A stretch of 64,000 nucleotides of DNA, taken from positions 1-64,000 of the forward strand of contig NZ_BAYD01000020.1 in assembly GCF_000685075.1 (NCBI RefSeq), written 5' to 3'. Each line of letters begins with the position of its first letter. The stretch's first letter is position 1. Position numbers and translations under genes: made by a program. The notes under the pieces were generated by a model. It was not told where the DNA came from. It was given only the letters and a program-made list of their open reading frames with translations, and made no database searches. The stretch comes from Paraburkholderia oxyphila NBRC 105797 (lineage in GTDB: Bacteria; Pseudomonadota; Gammaproteobacteria; Burkholderiales; Burkholderiaceae). Below are positions 1-7,662 of this stretch, piece by piece.

Positions 1-34
1 GCCGCGAATACAAGTTAAGGCCAACGCCCCAGGA

Positions 35-64
35 CCTGCGGCATAAAAAACGCCCCGCCGCAGG
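35..64. repeat. Inverted repeat just downstream of the HAD-UbiA gene
   Basis: Arms CCTGCGGC (35-42) and GCCGCAGG (57-64) flank a 14-base loop. It starts about 10 bases past the stop codon of the minus-strand prenyltransferase gene. It could be a transcription end hairpin, but the T run lies in the loop rather than after the stem, so it is not a clean intrinsic terminator. Confidence 0.35.
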
Positions 65-74
65 TAAAGCCTGA

Positions 75-1496
75 TCAAATCGCCAGCACCATAAACACAC
101 CACACAACCCGATAACCGCGCAGCTAGCGCGATCCTTGAACGTAAAGACGATCGGATCGTCATGCATCTGCCCCCGGAACGCCAGCATCCACATCCGGCT
201 CACCCAATAGAGCGTAAGCGCAAACACAGCCCAAAGCATCTTCGGATGCCGATACAGCAACTCAAGCTCCGGCGAATTCAGATAAAGCGCGAGCACGAGC
301 ACCGAGAGGTAGGCGGCCGCGGTGCCAAACGAGCGCAGTATCGACATATCCTGCGTGATATACCCGCGTCCTGCCGCTTCGGTCTTGCCCTGCTGGAGCA
401 TCGCATCGAGCTCGACATAGCGCTTGAGCATCGCGAGGCTAAGAAAGATCGGCACACTAAAGAGTATCAACCAGTACGAAAGCTCGATATTCGCGCACTC
501 GCCCCCCGCGATCACACGCACCGTATAGAGACAGGCAAGCGTAAAGACGTCAATGAGCGTGAGCCGCTTGAGCACGAACGAATAGGCGACGGTCGCAGCC
601 ATATAGGCAACAAGCACCGCACCAAATTCCCAGGGCAGCAGCGTGGCAAGCGCGAGCCCCGCGCCAAGCAAGGCGATCGTCAACACGATGCCGAGCGACA
701 GCGGCAGCTTGCCCGAAGCGAACGGCCGGCTGCACTTGCGTGCATGACGGCGGTCGGCGTCAAGATCGAGCATGTCGTTGAGCAGGTAAACCGACGAAGC
801 GCTCACGCTGAACGACGCGAACGCAATGCAGGCCGAGATCACCGCCTGCAGGTCGTTGAAGCGGTGCGCGGTCAGCAGCGGCACGAAAATCAGCACGTTC
901 TTGACCCACTGGTGCACCCGCATTTCCTTGAGCACGAGCGGCAGCATCCGGCGCTTTTCCTCGAAGAAGACGATTTCGGCGTTGACCTTGCGCGCGGCCT
1001 CGGCCACCTGGCGATCGCCGACCACGATCGCCTGGCGCGCGCGACTCCACACGGGCACGTCGGCGCGCGCGTCACCGCAGTAGTCGAAGCCGTGATCGCC
1101 GAACTGTTCGACGAGCGCGTCGGCCTTGTGCTTGCCGCGCAGGTTCATGCATGCGTTGCTCGCGAGCACGCCGCTGAACAGGCCGAAGTGCGCCGCCACC
1201 TGGCTGGCGAAGCGCTGGTTGGAGGCCGTGCACAGATAAAGCGGGCGGCCCGCCGAGCGCGCGTCGCGCAGATAATCGACGAGCTGCCGGTTATAGGGCA
1301 GCACGCCAACGTCGAGCGTGACGCGCAGCGCGATCTGATCCTTCAAATAGGCCTTGCCGCGCAGCAGCCAGTAAAAGCAGAGGAATATCGACAGCGGGCT
1401 CTGTTTGAGCAGCACGAAGAAGCTCTCGAGCAGGAAGTCGGTCCGGGCGAGCGTGCCGTCCAGGTCCACGCATAGCGGAATAGTCGGATTTGACAT
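75..1496 (-). CDS. HAD phosphatase-UbiA prenyltransferase fusion (DPPR synthase-like)
   Basis: 473 aa from the ATG at 1496; an upstream in-frame Met at 1556 adds only an unlikely Arg/Cys-rich tail. Residues 8-165 form a HAD-type domain with motif I DLDGT (D11, D13), a CTAS segment near 89-92 and a GDARAD acidic motif near 141-146. Residues about 190-473 are a polytopic UbiA-family domain with the prenyl-diphosphate/metal motif NDMLDLDAD (240-248). UbiA members next to DprE1/DprE2-like genes (Rv3806c in mycobacteria) move 5-phosphoribose from PRPP to polyprenyl phosphate; the HAD part could then remove the 5-phosphate, a step done by a separate protein in mycobacteria. That combined role is inferred. 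Last gene of the dprE1-dprE2-gtrA set, separated from gtrA by about 216 bases. Membrane protein. Confidence 0.8.
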   Translation of the reverse strand: MSNPTIPLCVDLDGTLARTDFLLESFFVLLKQSPLSIFLCFYWLLRGKAYLKDQIALRVTLDVGVLPYNRQLVDYLRDARSAGRPLYLCTASNQRFASQVAAHFGLFSGVLASNACMNLRGKHKADALVEQFGDHGFDYCGDARADVPVWSRARQAIVVGDRQVAEAARKVNAEIVFFEEKRRMLPLVLKEMRVHQWVKNVLIFVPLLTAHRFNDLQAVISACIAFASFSVSASSVYLLNDMLDLDADRRHARKCSRPFASGKLPLSLGIVLTIALLGAGLALATLLPWEFGAVLVAYMAATVAYSFVLKRLTLIDVFTLACLYTVRVIAGGECANIELSYWLILFSVPIFLSLAMLKRYVELDAMLQQGKTEAAGRGYITQDMSILRSFGTAAAYLSVLVLALYLNSPELELLYRHPKMLWAVFALTLYWVSRMWMLAFRGQMHDDPIVFTFKDRASCAVIGLCGVFMVLAI

Positions 1497-1666
1497 GGCG
1501 TGCCTCGTGACTGCATTGCAGTGCGCGCGGCAAGTGCGGATACACGAACGGCGCACGATCCTTGAACATCAGGGAACAATCGTAGGGCGGCATCCCGCGC
1601 GGTTCTGTTCGCCAACGCACGCCGCTTGCGCGCGCACGTTTCTCCCGATGAATGCGTGCGCACCTT

Positions 1667-1695
1667 AGGGCCTGTTATTAGCGTGAACAGGCCCT
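1667..1695. repeat. Dispersed hairpin repeat, copy 1
   Basis: The 10-base arms AGGGCCTGTT and AACAGGCCCT enclose a 9-base loop. The same arms and a near-identical loop recur at 6169-6200, so this is a repeated element and not a chance hairpin. It sits in the 216-base gap between gtrA (stop at 1713) and the HAD-UbiA gene. A role in transcript ending, mRNA protection or as a REP-like element is possible. Confidence 0.6.
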
Positions 1696-1712
1696 GGCCG
1701 TTGGGCACGTCT

Positions 1713-2126
1713 TCAGGCGAACACGAAGCGCTTGTCGAGCTGATATTTCGCGAGGTAGCCGAGCACAAGGCCGAGCGCGCCGCCGGCAAGGCGGGCTTGC
1801 TCGGAATGGAACAGGGCCTGCGCGCCGAACTCCATCGCCCAGAAAATCGCGGTGGTGGCGAGCCCCATGGCGACGTAGCGCGTGAACGTCTCTACGCCAT
1901 GCGCGATGCTGCGGTGCTCGTAGCGGAAGATCCACACCTTGTCGAGCGCGTATTTGACGACCAGCCCCACGCCCGTGCCGATGCACACCGCAAGCGGGAT
2001 CGAGAGCGGCCCGTCATAGACGAGCCACGTCATCTTCTGGCTACCAAGGTTCGCGGCCATCGAGATGAGCGCAAACAGCGCATACCACGCCACGAGCGAA
2101 ACGCGGCCAGTGGCGACCGCGTTCAT
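1713..2126 (-). CDS. GtrA-family small membrane protein
   Basis: 137 aa with four predicted membrane segments and the GtrA C-terminal pattern (LVLGYLAKYQLDKRFVF, 121-136) plus a first half ending KYALDKVWIF. GtrA proteins are linked to transbilayer movement of polyprenyl-phosphate-linked sugars; the mycobacterial homologue Rv3789 sits beside dprE1/dprE2 and has been tied to decaprenyl-phosphoryl-arabinose. The start ATG (2126) overlaps the stop of the upstream SDR gene as ATGA, a sign of translational coupling. The inferred role is to flip the lipid-linked pentose or to help its transferase. A longer reading frame upstream is only the shadow of the SDR gene. Confidence 0.8.
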   Translation of the reverse strand: MNAVATGRVSLVAWYALFALISMAANLGSQKMTWLVYDGPLSIPLAVCIGTGVGLVVKYALDKVWIFRYEHRSIAHGVETFTRYVAMGLATTAIFWAMEFGAQALFHSEQARLAGGALGLVLGYLAKYQLDKRFVFA

Positions 2127-2863
2127 AGCGACACCCGCTTGAACACGAAGCGCGGCAGCGAGCGGATCACGAGCATGATCGCGCTCCAGAACCACGGCGT
2201 GTAGAGCGTGTCCTTGCCCTGGGCGATGGCGCGCACGATGTCGGCGCCCACGCGCTCGGGCGAGGCCACGAGGGGGCCGGGCAGGGCGAGGCCCGCCGTC
2301 ATCGGCGTATCGACGAAGCCGGGCTTGATCGTCAGCACCCGCACGCCCGCCTTGAAGAGCCGCGCCCGCAAGCCCTCGCAGAATGTCGTGACGGCGGCCT
2401 TGGCGGCGCCATAGACATAGTTCGAGGCGCGCCCGCGGTCGCCCGCCACCGACGAGATCACGGCGAGGGTGCCGCTTTGCTGCGCCTCGAACACGCCGGC
2501 GAGCAGCGTGAGCAGCGCGATCGTGGAGAGCGCATTGGTCGAGAATTCGTGCAGCGCGGCGTCCACGTCGCGCTCGCACAGGGCCTGGTCGGACAGCGTG
2601 CCGTGCGCGATCAGCACGACGTCGATGGTGCCGAGCGCCGCGCGGCAGGCCTCGAGCAGGGCCGGATGCTGCGCGTGGTCGTTCATGTCGAGCACGTGCG
2701 TATGCACTTCCAAGGCGCCGCGCACGCGCAGGTCCTGGGCGACGGCTTCGAGCCGCAACGGGTGGCGGCCGGCGAGGACGAGGCGCGCGCCGCTGGCTGC
2801 CCAGCGCCGCGCGCACGCGCCGGCGATGGCGGAGGAGCCGCCAATGATCAGAATGTTTTTCAT
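2123..2863 (-). CDS. SDR reductase, DprE2-like
   Basis: 246 aa short-chain dehydrogenase. The N-terminal nucleotide motif is GGSSAIA (residues 7-13), followed by a catalytic Ser in the VISSVAG segment and the YGAAK Tyr/Lys pair. No signal peptide. In the DprE1/DprE2 pair the FAD enzyme oxidises C2 of lipid-linked ribose and the SDR reduces the keto form to arabinose with NAD(P)H. That assignment rests mainly on its place directly between the DprE1-like and GtrA genes. The ATG at 2863 overlaps the dprE1 stop as ATGA. A general SDR acting on another keto sugar cannot be excluded. Confidence 0.8.
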   Translation of the reverse strand: MKNILIIGGSSAIAGACARRWAASGARLVLAGRHPLRLEAVAQDLRVRGALEVHTHVLDMNDHAQHPALLEACRAALGTIDVVLIAHGTLSDQALCERDVDAALHEFSTNALSTIALLTLLAGVFEAQQSGTLAVISSVAGDRGRASNYVYGAAKAAVTTFCEGLRARLFKAGVRVLTIKPGFVDTPMTAGLALPGPLVASPERVGADIVRAIAQGKDTLYTPWFWSAIMLVIRSLPRFVFKRVSL

Positions 2864-4182
2864 GATTGTGTGGTTCTCTTCCAGAAGCGCGACATCAATG
2901 CGGGATCGCGATGCCGCTCGAGTTCCTGCCACGCGGGGTAGGCCGCGCGGAAATGTTCACCGCTCATATGCGCATCTTTCGCCGGATATTGGCGCCCGCC
3001 CGATTCGGCCACGATGGCGTCCAGGCGCGCGAAGAGGGCCGTGTTGCGCCGCTCGTCCTGCGGGAAATCGAGCGCGAGCGAGACCCCCGCCATCGGAAAC
3101 GAAAGCAGGCCCGGCGAGACGAGCGAGCCGCAGCGCTTGAGCACCGCGAGAAACGAGCCGCTGCCGCTCGTGGCGATCGTGTGCAGGATCGCGCGCAGCG
3201 CGTCGGGCGCGCTCGCATCGGGGATCACGCATTGATGCTGCTGGAAGCCACGCCGTCCGTAGAGGCGGTTCCAGTGGCGGATGTTGTCGAGCGGATAGAA
3301 GAAGCTCGCCGGATCCATGCGCGCGAGTTCGATGCCGGGCCGCTGGCGCCGGTAGTAGAGCGCGTTGAATGCCTGCACTGTCGTGCGGTTCACGGGCGAG
3401 AGCGGCAAGACGAACGGCACGGCGCGCGCGCGCTTCGCGGGCAGCGAGAGGTCACCGTCCAGGGCGTGGTCGCCGCAGGTGTAGATGCCGCGCCCGAGCG
3501 ATTGGCCGCGCGCGAGGCAGTCCACCCAGGCCACGCCATATTCATGCGTCGCCTCGTGGCCGCGCGAGAGCGCGAGGAATTCGTTCAGGTTCGCATAGCG
3601 CATGCGCGAGACCGCGATATGGCTCGAGCGCACCGGCATCAGCTGAATCTCGACCCATTCGATCACGCCGGTGAGCCCGAGGCCGCCAATCGTCGCGTGA
3701 AAGAGCGCGGTTTCCTCGTCGGGCGCGCACTCGAGCGCCGGGCGGTCCGAGCGCAGCAGCGAAAAGCGGCGCACGTGGCGCCCGAAGGTGCCGCGCACAT
3801 GGTGGTTCTTGCCGTGCACGTCATTGGCCACGGCGCCGCCGAGCGTCGCGAACTGCGTGCCGGGCGTGACCGGCAGCATCCAGCCGCGCGGCAGGCAGAC
3901 GGCAAGCAGCTCGCCGAGCGTCATGCCCGCCTCGGCGCGCACCACGCCGCTCGTCCAGTCCGCGCTCATGAAGCGTGCGAGGCCGCGCATCGGCAGCACG
4001 TGGTCGGTGGCCGCGAGGCAACTGTCGCCATAGCTGCGCCCATTGCCGAATGCGAGCGTCGTGCCGAGCCGCGTGCAGGCGTCGGCGAGCCGCGCCCGGA
4101 TCGTGTCGCGCCAGGCCAGCGGTTCACTCGATTGGGGCGCATAGGGATAGCGTCCCCACGATTGCAGCTTTGAGGCGCTCAT
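2860..4182 (-). CDS. FAD-binding oxidase, DprE1-like (decaprenylphosphoryl-ribose oxidase family)
   Basis: 440 aa from ATG 4182 (MSASKLQSWGRYP); longer upstream readings are Arg/Pro-rich and unlikely. The vanillyl-alcohol-oxidase-type FAD fold is clear: GNGRSYGDS, then PGTQFATLGGAVANDVHGKNHH, whose HGKNHH matches the His-flavin region of mycobacterial DprE1. Near the C terminus, LLSFPMAGVSLALDFP aligns with the DprE1 active-site strand; the residue equivalent to Cys387 of M. tuberculosis DprE1 is Ala here, while the catalytic-region Lys (YPAKD) is kept. First gene of a tightly overlapping operon with the DprE2-like SDR and GtrA. Likely reaction: oxidation of polyprenylphosphoryl-ribose at C2. 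Confidence 0.85.
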   Translation of the reverse strand: MSASKLQSWGRYPYAPQSSEPLAWRDTIRARLADACTRLGTTLAFGNGRSYGDSCLAATDHVLPMRGLARFMSADWTSGVVRAEAGMTLGELLAVCLPRGWMLPVTPGTQFATLGGAVANDVHGKNHHVRGTFGRHVRRFSLLRSDRPALECAPDEETALFHATIGGLGLTGVIEWVEIQLMPVRSSHIAVSRMRYANLNEFLALSRGHEATHEYGVAWVDCLARGQSLGRGIYTCGDHALDGDLSLPAKRARAVPFVLPLSPVNRTTVQAFNALYYRRQRPGIELARMDPASFFYPLDNIRHWNRLYGRRGFQQHQCVIPDASAPDALRAILHTIATSGSGSFLAVLKRCGSLVSPGLLSFPMAGVSLALDFPQDERRNTALFARLDAIVAESGGRQYPAKDAHMSGEHFRAAYPAWQELERHRDPALMSRFWKRTTQS

Positions 4183-4938
4183 GGATGGCGATGCCGAGTC
4201 GAATGCCGTGCATCGTGGCAGAGCGTCGCCGCGCGGACCGTTGCCCAGACCACAGATAAAGAGGGTCGCGGGCGCGCATGCGGCGTTCATGCGTGCGGGC
4301 GCGCGGCATGCATGAACGCCGCAGCACCGGGCGACGCGTGCAAAGCCGCCAGGGGTGCGGTTGTTTACTGTTGGCGCGCGCCCTGGGCGCATGGGTCTGA
4401 TGAAACGCTCGCCTCGCTTGTGCCGCTCACGCCCGGCTTCGAAACGAACTTTCTCTTCAATCAGATCAATGGGCCGATGACGAGGCCGATGAACAAGCCG
4501 ATGAATGCGCTCACCCGTGCACGGCAGCCGCACAGCGCGAATTCCTGGCGCCACACACATTCTTCAGATCAGTAGATCTCGCCCCAATCGGTGCGGTTGC
4601 GCACGCAACCGCAAGCGTTGCGCGCGCCAGCACTTCGCGCGACCACCGCGGTCGTGACGATCGCGAACCATTGGTGGGGTTGCGCACGGAATCGATGTTG
4701 CGCTGCCCGTACCGTGTCGATGTGGACCCGGACGTCGCCTGAGCGGTGCCGGGATCTGCAACTCAAGCGTGCTGCGTGGACAGGACGACCTGCGAGCGTC
4801 ATCTCGCGTGGCGGTGAACGGGGAAAGCTCACATCGTTCGGCGCCGACGCCAGATGACCGTTGCAGGTGACGCGACAGCAACGCACTGCATGGGGGGCGA
4901 ACACGTTCACCGTACACGCCACGTTTTGGGGTAGGGAT
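4183..4938. other. Divergent intergenic region, dprE1 / wcaJ-like
   Basis: About 756 bases separate the minus-strand dprE1-like gene from the plus-strand initiating transferase, so promoters for both operons should lie here. No reading frame in it looks coding; those present are short and low complexity. The one striking element is the perfect palindrome at 4593-4612. I see no convincing sigma-70 promoter and no JUMPstart/RfaH element. Confidence 0.6.
4593..4612. promoter_or_regulatory. Perfect inverted repeat, candidate operator
   Basis: Arms GCGGTTGCG and CGCAACCGC with a 2-base centre. It sits in the middle of the divergent dprE1/wcaJ-like control region, a suitable place for a dimeric regulator. 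No T run follows, so a terminator is less likely. The binding role is a guess from position and symmetry. Confidence 0.3.
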
Positions 4939-6006
4939 ATGTCTGCGCTATTTCATCGCGCGATCGATATCGCGCTTATCGTGCTGGGTGCTTTTGGCGC
5001 TTTGCACCTGAATCTGAATCTCCCCGATGTGGGCCCGGCGCATCGTCTGGATCCGACGCTGGTCGCCTTCGTGGCGGCGCTGGCCTTGTCTGTGTTTCCC
5101 GCGTGCGGCACCTATCCTTCGCGCGGCAGCCGCTCGGTCATGAGCGTGGCGAGCCGCACCGCGTTCGCGTGGCTCGCGGTGCAGCTGTGCGCGCTCGCGT
5201 TGCTCTACGGCCTGCATCGCGATCATCTGATTTCCATGCCGTGGTTCATTTACTGGACGTTCACCTCGGGCATCTCGCTGCTCGCCTCGCACACCCTTTT
5301 CGTCGGCGGATTCAGCGCGGCGCGCCATGCGGGTGCGTGGCTGCGGCGCGGCAATGCCGCGCGCGAGCCGCTCGAGACGCGCTCGCGCACGGTCGTGATG
5401 AAGCACGCGGTCAAGCGCGTCTTCGACATCGTCGTCGGTCTCACGCTGATTGTCATGCTGCTGCCGGTGCTGGTCTTGCTGGCGCTGATCGTGAAGAGCG
5501 ATGGCGGTCCCGCGCTGTACGGCCATACGCGGGTCGGGCGCAATGGCCGCAAGTTTCGGTGCCTGAAGTTTCGCTCGATGGTGGTGAATTCGAAGGAGGT
5601 GCTCGAGCAGTTGCTCGCCACCGACCCCGAGGCGCGCGCCGAGTGGGAGCGCGAGTTCAAGCTCAAGCACGACGTGCGCGTCACGCGCATCGGCCGCTTC
5701 CTGCGGCGCACGAGCCTCGACGAGCTGCCGCAGCTCTGGAACGTGGTGCGCGGCGAGATGAGCCTGGTCGGGCCCCGTCCCATCATCGACCAGGAACTGG
5801 AGCGCTACGGCACCGACAGCAAGTACTACCTGATGGCGACGCCCGGCATCACGGGGCTCTGGCAGGTGAGCGGACGCTGCGAAACCGACTATGCAACGCG
5901 CGTGTCGCTCGACGTGAACTACGTGCAGAACTGGTCGCTGCATCGGGACATCGAGATTCTGTTCAAGACCTTCTTCGTCGTGATTCGAGGGACCGGGGCG
6001 TATTGA
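4939..6006 (+). CDS. Undecaprenyl-phosphate sugar phosphotransferase, short WcaJ-like
   Basis: 355 aa from ATG 4939, preceded by GGGGTAGGGAT; the longer upstream frame lacks support. Residues 1-125 hold about four membrane segments. Residues about 157-350 are the bacterial sugar transferase domain: KRVFDIVVG helix, RVGRNGRKFRCLKFRSM, and the catalytic SLDELPQLWNVVRG followed by SLVGPRP. This enzyme loads the first sugar-1-phosphate (Glc or Gal type) onto undecaprenyl phosphate at the inner face of the inner membrane. Full WcaJ/GumD proteins are around 465 aa and carry a CoA-binding-like fold between the two halves; here only some 30 residues link them, so that regulatory domain is missing. 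It opens the exopolysaccharide operon. Confidence 0.88.
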   Translation: MSALFHRAIDIALIVLGAFGALHLNLNLPDVGPAHRLDPTLVAFVAALALSVFPACGTYPSRGSRSVMSVASRTAFAWLAVQLCALALLYGLHRDHLISMPWFIYWTFTSGISLLASHTLFVGGFSAARHAGAWLRRGNAAREPLETRSRTVVMKHAVKRVFDIVVGLTLIVMLLPVLVLLALIVKSDGGPALYGHTRVGRNGRKFRCLKFRSMVVNSKEVLEQLLATDPEARAEWEREFKLKHDVRVTRIGRFLRRTSLDELPQLWNVVRGEMSLVGPRPIIDQELERYGTDSKYYLMATPGITGLWQVSGRCETDYATRVSLDVNYVQNWSLHRDIEILFKTFFVVIRGTGAY

Positions 6007-6271
6007 CGGAAGGCAGGGCTGCGGGCGCTGCTGGCATGGGCGCACGACGCAAGGAAAACACAAAAACAAGCGGCAGCAGGGCAATCAGGGAGGAAGTGGT
6101 TGGCGGTGGCAGCAAGAAGCAAGTAGTTGAAGCATGCAGGTACGCAGGGAGGGGGACAACTGCGAGTAACAGGGCCTGTTATGAGCGGGAACAGGCCCTG
6201 AAGTTCGTAGCCGGGATCCGTGGCGCAAACGACGCCATGGGACGGCCAAACGCAAGATTGGGGGTAGGACG
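6007..6271. other. Intergenic gap with hairpin repeat, wcaJ-like / wza
   Basis: 265 bases without a credible gene. It contains copy 2 of the dispersed hairpin (6169-6200) and ends with GGGGGTAGGACG, the likely ribosome binding site of wza. No clear promoter is seen. Confidence 0.55.
6169..6200. repeat. Dispersed hairpin repeat, copy 2
   Basis: Arms CAGGGCCTGTT (6170-6180) and AACAGGCCCTG (6190-6200) with a 9-base loop, matching copy 1 at 1667-1695 in both arms and most of the loop. The two copies share one genomic orientation although their neighbouring genes run in opposite directions, which argues for a repeat family rather than an operon-specific terminator. Confidence 0.6.
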
Positions 6272-7597
6272 ATGTTACTCAGCAAGCTTTGCAGGACATG
6301 GCTGACGTATGCGCGCAGCGCGGGCATACGCTCGTTGCGTCAGGTGGGCCGCCTGAATCGAGCTGGACGGACGTGGCTGTCAAGCGGGCACGGGAGTGCG
6401 CACGCGCTCGCGCAGCCGGCCAGGATCACGAAGGGGCTGGCGTCGGCGGCTGCGGTCGCGGCGCTGGCGGGTTGCGCGTTTTCTCCGGGCATGTCCTACA
6501 GCGGCATACCCGCCGATTCGGGCGGCGGCTCGCTTGCCACGACCGGCTCTGCCATGCCGGGCGGCACGAACGTCGCTGCCACCTCGCTCGCGAAGGCGGG
6601 CGCGGACGGTGCGCCCGCGGGCTCGCTGATCGAAATCACGCGTGAGCTCGTTGAGAAGGAGCGCGCCGAGCGTCCCGTGGGCGTGCCCACCGACGTCAAG
6701 GCACTGTTCGCCACGCCCACGCCATACGAAGTCGGGCCGGGCGACATCCTGAGCATCGTGGTGTGGGATCACCCCGAGCTCAACATGCCGGGCGCGGGCG
6801 GCGGCCCCGATTCGTCCGGTGCCAGCTCGGTCACGCAGGGCTATACCGTCGACACGAACGGATTTATTCAGTATGCCTACATTGGCCCGCTCAAGGTCGC
6901 GGGGCTCACGGAGATGGGCGTGCGCGACGCGCTCGCCGACAAGCTCGCGAAATACGTGCGCCAGCCGCAGGTCACCGTGCGCATCCAGACCTATCGAAGC
7001 AAGCGTGTCTACCTTGACGGCGAAGTGAAGACCCCGGGGGTGCAGGTGCTCAACGATATGCCGATGACCCTGCCCGAGGCGATCAACCGCGCGGGCGGCT
7101 TCACCGACAAGTCGGACCGCTCGCGCGTGGCGGTCACGCGCGGCGACTCGACCGTGGTCGTGGATATGCCCGACATGATCCGCAAGGGCGCGAACCCCGA
7201 CCGCATCATCCTGCGTGACGGCGACCTCGTGCGCGTGTATGCGGCGGCCGACAGCAAGGTCTTCGTGATCGGCGAGGTGCAGCGTCCTGGCGGCGTGGAG
7301 TTCAACAACGGACGCATGTCGCTGAATCAGGCGCTGGGCGATGCGGGCGGCGTCAGCCAGGTCTCGGGCGACGCCTCCCAGGTGTACGTCGTGCGCGGGC
7401 GCGACGCCTCCAAACCGCAGGTTTACCACCTCGATGCCTCGTCGGCCGCCGCGATGGCCACGGCCGATGCATTCGAGCTGAAGCCCAACGATGTCGTCTT
7501 CGTCGACGCCTCACCGCTGGTCAAGTGGAGCCGCGTCATCGGCCTGATCCTGCCGGCCACCCAGGCGGCCGCGGCGGGCCGCGCCGTGGGCTACTGA
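6272..7597 (+). CDS. wza: Polysaccharide export outer-membrane lipoprotein (Wza family)
   Basis: 441 aa. A long basic N terminus leads to a hydrophobic stretch ending ALAGC, with the lipobox Cys at about residue 68, so the mature protein is probably a lipoprotein. From about residue 150 comes the Poly_export domain (YEVGPGDILSIVVWDHPEL), then two SLBB-type segments (VYLDGEVKTPGVQVL and VFVIGEVQRPGGVEF), the family order. It forms the periplasmic/outer-membrane channel for exopolysaccharide and works with the Wzc-type kinase encoded next. The N-terminal extension before the lipobox is unusually long; I found no later ATG that would give a normal signal peptide, so the true start may be an alternative codon. 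Confidence 0.9.
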   Translation: MLLSKLCRTWLTYARSAGIRSLRQVGRLNRAGRTWLSSGHGSAHALAQPARITKGLASAAAVAALAGCAFSPGMSYSGIPADSGGGSLATTGSAMPGGTNVAATSLAKAGADGAPAGSLIEITRELVEKERAERPVGVPTDVKALFATPTPYEVGPGDILSIVVWDHPELNMPGAGGGPDSSGASSVTQGYTVDTNGFIQYAYIGPLKVAGLTEMGVRDALADKLAKYVRQPQVTVRIQTYRSKRVYLDGEVKTPGVQVLNDMPMTLPEAINRAGGFTDKSDRSRVAVTRGDSTVVVDMPDMIRKGANPDRIILRDGDLVRVYAAADSKVFVIGEVQRPGGVEFNNGRMSLNQALGDAGGVSQVSGDASQVYVVRGRDASKPQVYHLDASSAAAMATADAFELKPNDVVFVDASPLVKWSRVIGLILPATQAAAAGRAVGY

Positions 7598-7662
7598 ACC
7601 AGACAAACATAGCGCGCCGCCCGCGCCTCATGAGGCAGCGGGCGCGGCGATGGAGAGAACAG

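Noticed and set aside
162..1475. Long plus-strand frame opposite the HAD-UbiA gene
   Set aside because: His/Arg/Glu-rich, no family traits; it is the antisense shadow of a real G+C-rich gene.
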